Source of the DNA: Alloalcanivorax marinus | GTDB lineage: Bacteria > Pseudomonadota > Gammaproteobacteria > Pseudomonadales > Alcanivoracaceae | NCBI RefSeq assembly: GCF_016785095.1 | Contig: NZ_JAEKJB010000015.1 | Span: 310,001 to 374,000, forward strand | Length of the DNA: 64,000 nucleotides | Direction of reading: 5' to 3' | Shown here: positions 18,543 through 26,740 of the stretch, piece by piece | How positions within the stretch are numbered: the stretch's first letter is position 1 | Layout of the letters: every line of letters begins with the position of its first letter | Translations under genes and position numbers: made by a program | Notes under the pieces: generated by a model | Seen by the model: the letters and a program-made list of their open reading frames with translations, nothing else | What the model was told of the DNA's origin: nothing | Database searches by the model: none

Positions 18543-18577
18543 AAAAAAAAGGCTCGCGGCGCACCCGGGTACGCCGC
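18543..18577 (-). terminator. Strong Rho-independent terminator after the extradiol dioxygenase gene
   Basis: On the minus strand GCGGCGTA (18577-18570) pairs with TGCGCCGC (18563-18556) around a CCCGGG loop, then GAGCC and eight Ts (18550-18543). It begins 14 bases after the dioxygenase stop codon and separates the upper (ring-hydroxylation) and lower (meta-cleavage) transcription units. Confidence 0.85.
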
Positions 18578-18590
18578 CTGGTCCGCCGGA

Positions 18591-19442
18591 TCATTTGAAT
18601 TCCTTGATGTTGGGTTTGGCTCCCCACATGCAAAAGCCCAACGGTTCAGCCGGAAACTGACGCGGTCGGTAATCCTCATCCTCGATGCTGCGCACGCCGC
18701 TGGAGTATTCGTAGACCATTCCTTCCGGGCCTTCGAAATAGAGGAACATGGCGCTTGAAGTCGGGTGCCTTCCAGGTCCGAAAGTGATGGGAATATCTCT
18801 CTCGGAAAGGAAGTACCAACTGCGCATGATGTCATCGACGCTTTCCACCTGATGGTTTATGTGTTGAACCCCGGGCCGGTCGGACGGGAATAGCGCGATT
18901 TTGTGATGAATCTCATCGATACGCAGTAACGGCGAGTCACCAATCCAGTCCGATACCCTGGCCCCCATGATGCGGGTCCAGAATTTTTCATCACGGGCCG
19001 GGTCCCGGGAGCGCAGACCGATGTGAGAGAAACCGGAGATGCCGGCATCCCGCGAAGGGAAATAGCGCCAACCGGAATGAAAGGGACGGTGCACGAGTTC
19101 GATACGATTACCGGACGGATCGTGGAACACCAGCAAATCACGAACAAACCGGGCTTCGCACTCGGAATCACTCCCCCAATGCGTCGACACTCCGGCTTCT
19201 TCCAAATCGCGCTTGGCCTGTTCCATCTCCTCCATGCTGCTGATTTCGAAGCCGGTGGCATGGTCATTCGGATCGCCATCAAAATAAACCAGGGTATGAT
19301 CGCGATCGTCGGACCGGAAATAGACAGCCCCATCGAGGGCACGTACCTTCTGCAAGCCCAGAATATCAACACAGTAACGGGTTGCCTGATCCAGGTCGGC
19401 GGTGCCCAATCTTACGTAACGAATATCGTGCAGGTTGATCAT
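18591..19442 (-). CDS. Type I extradiol (catechol-type) ring-cleavage dioxygenase, VOC family
   Basis: This 283-residue Fe(II) dioxygenase opens a catechol ring next to the diol. Two VOC modules are visible (about 1-120 and 134-255). The 2-His-1-Glu metal triad can be placed at His140 (GFSHIGLR), His194 (VQHINHQVESVDD) and Glu245 (MVYEYSSG), with acid/base His179/180 (EIHHKIALF) and Tyr235 at BphC-like spacings. It resembles the BphC/2,3-dihydroxyaryl group more than XylE. GAGGAG precedes the ATG. It follows the reductase by 18 bp and closes the upper operon at a terminator. The exact diol substrate is open. Confidence 0.88.
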   Translation of the reverse strand: MINLHDIRYVRLGTADLDQATRYCVDILGLQKVRALDGAVYFRSDDRDHTLVYFDGDPNDHATGFEISSMEEMEQAKRDLEEAGVSTHWGSDSECEARFVRDLLVFHDPSGNRIELVHRPFHSGWRYFPSRDAGISGFSHIGLRSRDPARDEKFWTRIMGARVSDWIGDSPLLRIDEIHHKIALFPSDRPGVQHINHQVESVDDIMRSWYFLSERDIPITFGPGRHPTSSAMFLYFEGPEGMVYEYSSGVRSIEDEDYRPRQFPAEPLGFCMWGAKPNIKEFK

Positions 19443-19460
19443 GATGCTCTCCTCGTTGTT

Positions 19461-20480
19461 CTATTTTTCCGAGGGCAGGAATTTCTCGGCGAAGATCCGG
19501 TTCTCTGGCAGTCCCAGCTCGACCAACGCATGGCGTGCCGCTTCGATCATCGGCGGCGGGCCACACAGATAGGCATCCGCCAGGGAAGGGTCGTCGAGGT
19601 TCTGTTGCGCGATCAGATCAGTGACAAAGCCGACTTTGCCAAGCCAGTCGCCATCGCCCGCCACCACCGCGGTCTCCACCGCGACCCAATCACCGTAGTC
19701 GGCCAACCGGCGCAGCGCGAACAGCTCGCCCGGATGGTTTGCTCCATACAGAACACGCACCTTAGGTGGTCGAGCCTGGTCGGCGCGCAGCTTCTCCAGC
19801 ATGCTCAGGATCGGAGCGAGGCCGGTACCGCCGGCCACCATAAGCAGCTCTCCACCGCGCGGCGAGCGGAGGAAGAACTGTCCGTAAGGACCTTCCACCC
19901 GTACGCTGTCACCAACCCGGGCCTGGTGCCGTAACCAGTCGCTCATCGAGCCGCTGTCCAACAGGCGCACGAAGAACTCCATGGCCCCCGGCTTCAATGG
20001 CGAGTTGGCGAAGGAATAGCTGCGTGACGCCACTTTCCCCGGCACGGACAGATTGACGTACTGACCGGGCAGAAACGGGAGCGGTTCTCCATCGCCCTCC
20101 AACACCAACCGCATGACGTTGTCGGCCACCGCTTCCAGAGCCGTCACACTCGCCGTCAAACAGGCCATTTCCTTATTCAGCAGCGACATCGGGTAGCCGA
20201 ATTGGAGCACCAGGTCGCCGCGCGGTCGCGCCTGGCAGGACAAGACATAGCCCTGTTCCTCTTCATCCTCGCTAAGCGCCTCGTCGCTGAAATCACCGAG
20301 ATCGCATTCGCCATCGCTGAGGTAGGCCTTGCACACACCGCAAGCACCTTCACGACAGTCGGTTTCCAGGGTCAGGCCACTGCGCAAGGCGGCCTGGTAT
20401 ACGGTTTCGAACGACGACGAAGTGAATCGCGAGGTGCCGCCGTCCTCGAACACGCAAGTAATATGGTGTTTGCTCGACAT
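19461..20480 (-). CDS. Rieske dioxygenase reductase, BenC type ([2Fe-2S] + FAD/NAD)
   Basis: This single-polypeptide electron donor passes electrons from NADH through FAD and a plant-type [2Fe-2S] cluster to the oxygenase. It has 339 residues. Cluster Cys are at 42, 47, 50 and 82 (CREGACGVC ... LSCQ). The FAD motif is RSYSFANSPL, the NAD part VAGGTGLAPILSMLEKL, and the C-terminal signature YLCGPPPMIEAA. The domain order matches BenC/XylZ/AntC, so no separate ferredoxin is needed, and none is encoded nearby. It lies between the zinc dehydrogenase and the extradiol dioxygenase. Confidence 0.93.
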   Translation of the reverse strand: MSSKHHITCVFEDGGTSRFTSSSFETVYQAALRSGLTLETDCREGACGVCKAYLSDGECDLGDFSDEALSEDEEEQGYVLSCQARPRGDLVLQFGYPMSLLNKEMACLTASVTALEAVADNVMRLVLEGDGEPLPFLPGQYVNLSVPGKVASRSYSFANSPLKPGAMEFFVRLLDSGSMSDWLRHQARVGDSVRVEGPYGQFFLRSPRGGELLMVAGGTGLAPILSMLEKLRADQARPPKVRVLYGANHPGELFALRRLADYGDWVAVETAVVAGDGDWLGKVGFVTDLIAQQNLDDPSLADAYLCGPPPMIEAARHALVELGLPENRIFAEKFLPSEK

Positions 20481-20491
20481 ACCATGGCTCC

Positions 20492-21529
20492 TTATGTATC
20501 CATCGCCAGCAACGGTTTCACCGCCTGCCCCCGCAGCACCAGGTCAAAGGCACTGGCGCCGTCCTTGAGCGGCACCACATGCGAAACCAGTGGCGTCAGA
20601 TCGACACGGCCATCGAGCACCAGATCACCGGCCTGCTGCCAGCTACGCCAGATACGACGACCATGGATGTTGTGAATGGTGGGGCCGGTGCGCAGCCAGG
20701 TGGTCAGATCAATGGCCACCGGATTCGCCGGCGCGCCGATCAGCCGGTAATCCCCTCCCCTGCGCAGGGCATCCAGCGAAGCGAACAACCCCGCTTCGGC
20801 GCCGGTCAGTTCGATCGCCACGTCGACGCCCTCATTACGAGTCACCGCCCGCGTGGTTTGCACCAGATCCCGCTCAGCCGGATTCACGCAGAGATCCGCT
20901 CCCAACGCTTCGGCGGTGGCCAGCCGCAACGGATTAAGGTCCGCGGCAATCACCTGACGGGCGCCCAGCGCCTTGGCCACCGCCACCGCCATCAGACCAA
21001 TCGGGCCACAGCCATTGACCAGCACCCGTTGACCGGCCACCCCGGTGCCTTCGTTACAGGCATGCACGGCGATACCAAAGGGTTCCATCATCGCCGACAG
21101 ACGCGGGGAAAAATCCGGCGGGTTGACCCACACAATGCTCGCGGGCACCACCAACCATTCGGCGAAACCACCATCCACATCAATGCCCGGGTAACGGGTG
21201 TGCGCGCACAGATGTTTTTGATCCATCAGGCACTGCCGGCACTGGCCACAATAGATATGGCTTTCCAGGCTGACCTGGTCGCCGGGGCGCATTCCCTGAA
21301 CCCCTTCCCCCAGAGTCTCCACCACCGCGCATACCTCGTGCCCGAGCACTCTTGGCAGGACCATGCGCCGGGCCATCCTCGGCGCCCAGTGATAGATATG
21401 CATATCCGTGCCACACAGACCCGCGTAGCGTACCCGCAGCAGCACTTCACCGGGCCCGGGTTCGGGCACGTCCATTTCCCGTAGTTCGATGCCGTTCACC
21501 GTTGCCTCGGTCTTACACAGCGCAAGCAT
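20492..21529 (-). CDS. Zinc-dependent medium-chain alcohol dehydrogenase
   Basis: This 345-residue MDR-family enzyme has catalytic zinc ligands in YAGLCGTDMHIYH (Cys) and LGHEVCAVVE (His/Glu), structural zinc Cys in YCGQCRQCLMDQKHLC, and the Rossmann motif NGCGPIGLMAVAVAKALGA. It resembles threonine/sorbitol-type dehydrogenases. ATG at 21529 has GGAGAG 6 bases upstream. It lies inside the dioxygenase operon between the small subunit and the reductase, where benzoate-type clusters usually carry an SDR cis-diol dehydrogenase (BenD). It may do that step or oxidise an alcohol intermediate; this is unproven. Confidence 0.87.
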   Translation of the reverse strand: MLALCKTEATVNGIELREMDVPEPGPGEVLLRVRYAGLCGTDMHIYHWAPRMARRMVLPRVLGHEVCAVVETLGEGVQGMRPGDQVSLESHIYCGQCRQCLMDQKHLCAHTRYPGIDVDGGFAEWLVVPASIVWVNPPDFSPRLSAMMEPFGIAVHACNEGTGVAGQRVLVNGCGPIGLMAVAVAKALGARQVIAADLNPLRLATAEALGADLCVNPAERDLVQTTRAVTRNEGVDVAIELTGAEAGLFASLDALRRGGDYRLIGAPANPVAIDLTTWLRTGPTIHNIHGRRIWRSWQQAGDLVLDGRVDLTPLVSHVVPLKDGASAFDLVLRGQAVKPLLAMDT

Positions 21530-21552
21530 GCTTCTCTCCAAACCCTCAAGGG

Positions 21553-22062
21553 TCACACGTTGTAGACATCCACAGTGCCGTCGATGACCGTTTCCAACAG
21601 CGTCGCCGTCTTCGCGGCAATCAGCAGTCGGCCGTCGCGTTCCAGCAAGCGATAGTCGTACCAGACACCGCGCGTCGTAACGCCTGTACGCGGGTCCATG
21701 GTCACGACGGTCGCCTTGGCGAGCACTCTTAGCTCGCCCCCCTGGTCCTCGACGACGCGCACGCTGCCGACCGTGTGGCAGGTGGTAGGCAACGGGGTGG
21801 AGGCATAGGAATCGCCGGAGCTGAACCGGAACACACGGTCTTCAATGCCACGTTGCGGCAAGTAGATCAGACTGATCTCGCGTTTCGGGTCCTGGGTGGT
21901 TTCATCCTCGTTGCGCCAGGCCGGTACCCAGAACACGGAGTCCTCGGTGTACATATCCACCCATTCCCGCCAACGGCGGCGGTCAATGTGATCGGCCTCT
22001 TCGGCAAGCAGTGCATTGACCTGGAGAAACCGTTGATACTGCTGTTCGATGGTCGCGGTCAT
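21553..22062 (-). CDS. Aromatic-ring-hydroxylating dioxygenase small (beta) subunit, BenB type
   Basis: This 169-residue structural subunit of the alpha3beta3 Rieske oxygenase has the SnoaL/NTF2-like cone fold. Typical wording includes EEADHIDRRRWREWVDMYTEDSVFWVPAW near the N-terminus and VWYDYRLLERDGRLLIAAKTATL at the C-terminus. The ATG overlaps the large-subunit stop (TGATG) behind GAGGAG, so alpha and beta are coupled and made in equal amounts. The longer in-frame start at 22137 lies inside the large-subunit gene and is rejected. Confidence 0.92.
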   Translation of the reverse strand: MTATIEQQYQRFLQVNALLAEEADHIDRRRWREWVDMYTEDSVFWVPAWRNEDETTQDPKREISLIYLPQRGIEDRVFRFSSGDSYASTPLPTTCHTVGSVRVVEDQGGELRVLAKATVVTMDPRTGVTTRGVWYDYRLLERDGRLLIAAKTATLLETVIDGTVDVYNV

Positions 22063-23432
22063 CAGTGCTTCTCCTCGTCGTTCATACGCTCCAGCCATTT
22101 GCGATAGAAACTGTAATAGAGCGTCTCGAAATCCCAATCCTGATTACTGGTGACCGGATTCAGACCGATCTTCCTGGCCCCCTCGTCCGGCCCGTGCTGC
22201 ATCGTCTCGATCCCGCGAGTGACCTCGGTCCAGGGCGACAATTCGCCGTGCGCGCCTTTCTGGCAATCTTCCAGAGCGGCAAGGTCATCGGGTGTGGCCA
22301 TGCCGGTAACCATGTAGAAATCCTCGAATTTTCGGATTCTCGCTTCCCGGGCTTCGTCACTTTCGCCACGTGGCGCGATGCAATACACGGTCACCAGGGT
22401 GCGATCCACCGACAACGGGCGGAACACGCGAATCTGGGTGGACGGCTGGTCCATCAACAGCACGTTGGGGAACAGCAGCAAGTTACGGCCGCGGCCGATC
22501 ATCCAGTTGACATTTTCTTCCGGCAGGCGGCTGAGCAGTTCCTCACGGGCCTCCCAAAGTGGCCCGACTTCGGGCGTGGCGCGCTCCGCCCAAATCAACA
22601 TGTGGCCATTGTCCAGGTCGTAGCATCCGGTTGGCACCACACCCGCGATACGCCCCGCTTCGGTCTTCGCCATTCCCTCTCGGCCCTGGCGCTCCTCACG
22701 CTGTGCCACGGTGGAGGCGAACACCCGATGCACGGTGCTCACGTGGTAGCCGTCCACGCCATTTTCGGCTTGCATCTTCCAGTTGCCGCGAATCACATAA
22801 TCAGAGGCGCCACCAATCACCTCGATACCCTGGGGCGACTGGTCGGCCAGCATGTCGATGAACACCTTCGCCTCGCCCAGATGATCTTCCAATTCAGGAA
22901 CCTCTGCCTCCAGGCTACCGAATACGAAGCCACGATAGGCGGCGATACGCCCGATCTTCTTGAGACTGGCACGGGTCTTGTCGAAACCTTCCGGCCATCC
23001 GGTCTTCTCGTTCTTGACCCGGGTGCAACGGCCTTCGGTGTTGTAGCACCAGCCATGAAAGCGGCAACGCAGGGTTCGGGCATTGCCCTGGCGGCGATCA
23101 GTAAGAAGCGCGCCACGATGGGCACAGGCATTGATGAAGCCGTTCACCGAACCATCCTTGTCACGAATCACCAGCACCGGCTGGCGGCCGATGTGGGTGG
23201 AAAAGTAATCACCATGGTTCTCGATCTGGCTTTCATGGCACAGGAACACCCAGTCCTTTTCGAAAACATTTTCGATCTCTTTTTCGAAAAGCCCTTGATC
23301 GGTGTAGAAGCGGCGATCAACACGATAGACACCTTCCTCCACACGATTGTCGATCATCGCATTGGGGTCCAGGATTTCGTTTTCCGGGCCATTGTCCTGC
23401 CGGACTTCCAGCTTATGAACTTTGGAATTCAT
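22062..23432 (-). CDS. Rieske [2Fe-2S] aromatic dioxygenase large (alpha) subunit, BenA type
   Basis: This 456-residue catalytic subunit adds O2 to an aromatic ring. The Rieske ligands Cys-x-His ... Cys-x2-His are in CAHRGALLTD and LRCRFHGWCYN; the mononuclear iron site has Asn/Asp/His in ENGVDGYHVSTVHRVF, with the third carboxylate further on. Length and sequence style match BenA/XylX/AntA, suggesting an aromatic carboxylate as substrate, but benzoate, anthranilate, halobenzoate or a relative cannot be told apart by eye. ATG at 23432 gives the family's usual N-terminus; the 114-residue upstream extension is a read-in from the TRAP gene region and is rejected. Confidence 0.93.
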   Translation of the reverse strand: MNSKVHKLEVRQDNGPENEILDPNAMIDNRVEEGVYRVDRRFYTDQGLFEKEIENVFEKDWVFLCHESQIENHGDYFSTHIGRQPVLVIRDKDGSVNGFINACAHRGALLTDRRQGNARTLRCRFHGWCYNTEGRCTRVKNEKTGWPEGFDKTRASLKKIGRIAAYRGFVFGSLEAEVPELEDHLGEAKVFIDMLADQSPQGIEVIGGASDYVIRGNWKMQAENGVDGYHVSTVHRVFASTVAQREERQGREGMAKTEAGRIAGVVPTGCYDLDNGHMLIWAERATPEVGPLWEAREELLSRLPEENVNWMIGRGRNLLLFPNVLLMDQPSTQIRVFRPLSVDRTLVTVYCIAPRGESDEAREARIRKFEDFYMVTGMATPDDLAALEDCQKGAHGELSPWTEVTRGIETMQHGPDEGARKIGLNPVTSNQDWDFETLYYSFYRKWLERMNDEEKH

Positions 23433-23452
23433 GACATTCACTCTCTTTTTTT

Positions 23453-25462
23453 CTAATCGGTTATGACCACCGTTCGCGATGCCTGTCCGCGCGAACGGCT
23501 CCAACAAAACACCACCAGAATGGCGGCCAGTACCAATCCAATAGTATCGGTGGGCACCTGCTGGAAAATCTTCAGGGCACCGTCCTCGGGTACGATGAGC
23601 ATCAAACCGGCGAGCCCGGAAAGCACTCTTACCTGCCACCGGATTGCACGGAACAGGTAACCTTCGATGGCGGCGGCGATCATCAGAAAACCGAGCATGG
23701 CGGTAATAAAGGCAACACCCGCCGTTACCCATTCCGCACCGCTCATGTTTCCATGCAGCAGCAAGGGCGGGCACGCCACGAACACGAACGGCACCAGGAA
23801 GGCAGTCGCGCCGAAACGTATCGATTGCCAGCCGGAACGCATGAACGGCGCGCCGGCCATGGAGGCGGCGGCGAATGACGCCAGACAGACCGGCGGCGTG
23901 ATCATCGACAACACACCGAAATAGAGCACGAACAAATGGCTGGCGAGGGGATCGAAGCCGGCGGCGGCCAGTGAAGGCGCGATCAGCGTCGCCATCAACA
24001 CGTATACGGCGGTGGTTGGCATGCCCATGCCAAAGAGAATGGCGGTGATCGCCGCCACCAGCAGCAGAACGATCGGTAGCGGTCCGGCGAGGTCGGCTAT
24101 GCTCAAGCCCAGGGAAAAACTCAGACCGGTGATCGACAGGACACCGACGATGATGCCCGCGGCGGCGGTAATCGCGATGATCTCCAGCAGACTTTTCCCG
24201 GCAGCCTCGAAAATGCCGACGATGACGCCTGGAGTGACTTTATGCTCGCCGACCATGGCGGCGGCCACGAACGTGACCACCAGGCTCGCGAAAGCGGCTT
24301 TTTCCGGTGTCCAGCGCAGCGCGAACAGGATCACCATGAGCAAAGCAATGGGCAGAAGAAAGGGCCAATAGCGGCGTAGAGTACGCTTCGCGTCAGGTCG
24401 TTCCTCGGCCGTCATCGGCCGAATCCCGGAGCGGGCGGCGTGCAGGTGCACCTGCACCAGCAATGCCATGTAAAACAGAATCGCGGGAATCAGGGCCGCC
24501 AGGGCCACATCCACGTAGGAGATACCCAGGAACTCAGCCATGATGAAGGCGGCGGCGCCCATGATCGGCGGTAACAACTGCCCGCCGGTGGAACTCACCG
24601 CCTCGACCGCGGCGGCCTGGTCCGCGCGATAGCCGCACCTCTTCATCAGCGGAATGGTGACAATGCCGGTGGTGGCCACGTTCGCCACCGCACTGCCGGA
24701 GATCGAGCCGAACAGCGACGACGCCAGCACCGATGCCTTGGCCGGCCCGCCCCGAAATCGGCCCATGGCCGCCAGCGGCAGATCCAGGAACAGCTGCCCG
24801 CCACCGAGCCGGAACAGCGCATTACCCAACAGCACGTAGGCAATCACCGTGGACACCACCACCGACAGCGGTGTACCAAGAATCCCGGCCGAGTCCAGCT
24901 GCAGGTAACCGACCAGGAAGTCGAGGTCCGGGGTCTGCCCGTTGAAGGCACCGGGCATGCTTCCGGCGAACACCGCGTACAAAAGGCTTACCAGCACAAG
25001 GATCACCATCGCCCAGCCAGTGAGACGACGCAGGGCTTCCAGTACCAGCAACAGCGTCAGAGCGGCCACCGCGATGTTGATGTAATAATCCGTGCCGCTC
25101 CCGAGAAAGCCGATCGATACCAGCCACTCATAGCGCACCGCCGTCCACAGACACAGCAATAACGACAACGCCATGCACAGGATGTCGTACCAGGCCGGGC
25201 GGGTACGCCCCGCGAATCGGGCCAGTAGCGGCTTAAGCAGGAAGGTCGCGCCCAGCCCCAGCCCCAGCACCGCCAGGGCCGCCTGCTCGCCCCATAAGGC
25301 GTAACCGAAATACGAGGGTACGCTGAAGGCATACAGCAACCCCGCCAGCGGGATCGCCGCCAGTAGCCAGCGCGCCAGACCAGCCCAGAAGCCCTGGAGC
25401 CCGGACATGGACTCCCCGGTATCTTCCGCGATGCGCTGCTCGATATCGCTTTCTGTTTTCAC
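23453..25462 (-). CDS. TRAP transporter fused permease (DctQ-DctM, 4TM/12TM)
   Basis: This 669-residue inner-membrane subunit of a TAXI-type TRAP importer has about 16 or more hydrophobic segments. The small-subunit-like part (about 25-165) is followed by the large-subunit part with GSISGSAVANVATTGIVTIPLMKR and VEAVSSTGGQLLPPIMGAAAFIMAEFLGI, hallmark motifs of the fused TRAP family. Uptake is driven by an ion gradient and fed by the binding protein gene immediately upstream. The GTG start at 25462 has GGAGG upstream. Position inside the dioxygenase operon suggests it imports the aromatic acid. Confidence 0.93.
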   Translation of the reverse strand: MKTESDIEQRIAEDTGESMSGLQGFWAGLARWLLAAIPLAGLLYAFSVPSYFGYALWGEQAALAVLGLGLGATFLLKPLLARFAGRTRPAWYDILCMALSLLLCLWTAVRYEWLVSIGFLGSGTDYYINIAVAALTLLLVLEALRRLTGWAMVILVLVSLLYAVFAGSMPGAFNGQTPDLDFLVGYLQLDSAGILGTPLSVVVSTVIAYVLLGNALFRLGGGQLFLDLPLAAMGRFRGGPAKASVLASSLFGSISGSAVANVATTGIVTIPLMKRCGYRADQAAAVEAVSSTGGQLLPPIMGAAAFIMAEFLGISYVDVALAALIPAILFYMALLVQVHLHAARSGIRPMTAEERPDAKRTLRRYWPFLLPIALLMVILFALRWTPEKAAFASLVVTFVAAAMVGEHKVTPGVIVGIFEAAGKSLLEIIAITAAAGIIVGVLSITGLSFSLGLSIADLAGPLPIVLLLVAAITAILFGMGMPTTAVYVLMATLIAPSLAAAGFDPLASHLFVLYFGVLSMITPPVCLASFAAASMAGAPFMRSGWQSIRFGATAFLVPFVFVACPPLLLHGNMSGAEWVTAGVAFITAMLGFLMIAAAIEGYLFRAIRWQVRVLSGLAGLMLIVPEDGALKIFQQVPTDTIGLVLAAILVVFCWSRSRGQASRTVVITD

Positions 25463-25492
25463 GTCATCGTCCTCCAGCGTGCCTGTCGGCGA

Positions 25493-26500
25493 TCAGCGGG
25501 CGTCGCGCAGCAGCTTCTGGTCGGCGGCTTCGACGCCGTCGTTCCACAAACCCGCTTCCTGGTAGAACCGCTTGGCGCCTTCATGGACCGGCAAGGTGAT
25601 ATCGACACCGATCATCTTTTCCGGCACCCAGCGATTGAACACGCCACTGATGCCTCGCAGGTCCTGAACGTGCTCGCTGATGGTCTTGACCACGGTGTAG
25701 ACCTCGTCGTCCGGCACGTCCTTGTTGACGGCGAGATAAAACGGGTAGCTCCAGATGTAGGCGTCGTCGATCAACCCCACGCTGTCACCGGCCTTGTAGC
25801 CCCGGATCTCACCCGCGGGGAATTTCGCGCGTGTGCGCGCCACCGCTTGCGGATCATTATTGAGACTGATGAAGCGCACCGGAGTCTGGGCATTGATTTC
25901 CTGCACGATGGCCTGCCCCAGAGGGACGCACAGCGCCGCGTCCACGCGACCGTCACCCAAGGCCTGAACGGCGGTACGCGAGTGAGTCACGGGCACCACG
26001 GTAACGTCGTCCCAGGACACGTCGAAGTTGGCCATCTGCGCGGAGGCCAGTTGCTCGCAGGTCTTGTGGGCGGAAAAGACACCGGAGACACGCTTGCCCT
26101 TCAGATCCTTGCCGGTCTTGATGTCGGAATCCGCCGGTACGATCACGCCAAGCTCGTTGGTGAAACCGACCGCCGCCAACCGCAGGTTCTTGTAAGCCTG
26201 ACGATAGCCGGCCCCGCCACTGAAAGCCTCGTGGGCATCGGCGGCGTTGAGCAGGGCAAATTCAGCACGGCCGCCGTCCAGTTGTGGCACATAGATCTGG
26301 GGGCCGGACATGGGCGCGGCGAGCATGGTGTAGTCGGTGTTCTTGGAAACCACGCTGGAGATGGCTGAGCCCGTGGTGTGCACGATGGAGCCGGTGGGGG
26401 CGGTGAGGATACGAATATTGCCGTCGGCCAGGGCGGCGCCACAGGTAAGACCGAGGAAGGTGGCGATGGCGGCGGCCACCAGCCGTTTCAGGTGTCGCAT
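25493..26500 (-). CDS. TAXI-family TRAP transporter solute-binding protein
   Basis: This 335-residue periplasmic binding protein has a clear Sec signal peptide (LVAAAIATFLGLTCGAALA, then DGN). TAXI-family marks include the N-terminal IRILTAPTGSIVHTTGSAIS and the LKGKRVSGVFS region. It delivers a carboxylate-type ligand to the fused permease encoded 30 bp downstream. GGAGAA precedes the ATG. It is the first gene of the upper operon behind a strong predicted promoter. The ligand is presumably the aromatic substrate of the pathway (inference). Confidence 0.92.
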   Translation of the reverse strand: MRHLKRLVAAAIATFLGLTCGAALADGNIRILTAPTGSIVHTTGSAISSVVSKNTDYTMLAAPMSGPQIYVPQLDGGRAEFALLNAADAHEAFSGGAGYRQAYKNLRLAAVGFTNELGVIVPADSDIKTGKDLKGKRVSGVFSAHKTCEQLASAQMANFDVSWDDVTVVPVTHSRTAVQALGDGRVDAALCVPLGQAIVQEINAQTPVRFISLNNDPQAVARTRAKFPAGEIRGYKAGDSVGLIDDAYIWSYPFYLAVNKDVPDDEVYTVVKTISEHVQDLRGISGVFNRWVPEKMIGVDITLPVHEGAKRFYQEAGLWNDGVEAADQKLLRDAR

Positions 26501-26740
26501 TACAGTTCTCCGCTTTTCTTCTAGGTATTTTCAGTAGCCCGCCAACGGACGGGCGAAATCGAACCATGAGTTCACTATAGCAGCGGAAAACGATATTTCA
26601 ATAAAAATATATATTACAAGAAATATAGATAAACAGGTAAATATATATAGAATTTTTGTCTACGCGGGGCCATCCAAGGCGATAACGGCATCCTTGTCGT
26701 CACAGGGGATAGGTTGCGTGCGCGGCGGATGCCGCGCTGG
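26501..26740. other. 240-bp intergenic region with AT-rich core (26593-26660)
   Basis: The gap lies between the regulator gene and the TAXI gene, both leftward. Its middle is mostly A and T (runs such as AAAAATATATATTA and AAATATATATAGAA) in DNA that is otherwise strongly GC-rich. It carries the promoter described separately. I could not identify a clean palindrome for the GntR protein by eye. Confidence 0.6.
26574..26601 (-). promoter_or_regulatory. Sigma70-type promoter of the TRAP-dioxygenase operon
   Basis: On the minus strand TTGAAA (26601-26596) and TATAGT (26579-26574) are spaced by 16 bp, close to consensus. Transcription would begin near 26567, giving a leader of about 65 nt before the binding-protein ATG at 26500. 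The upstream flank 26593-26660 is very AT-rich and may act as an UP element and/or hold the GntR operator. Confidence 0.65.

Noticed and set aside
22062..23774. A 570-residue version of the Rieske alpha subunit
   Set aside because: The first 114 residues are low-quality read-in from the TRAP gene in another frame; the family N-terminus starts at the ATG at 23432.
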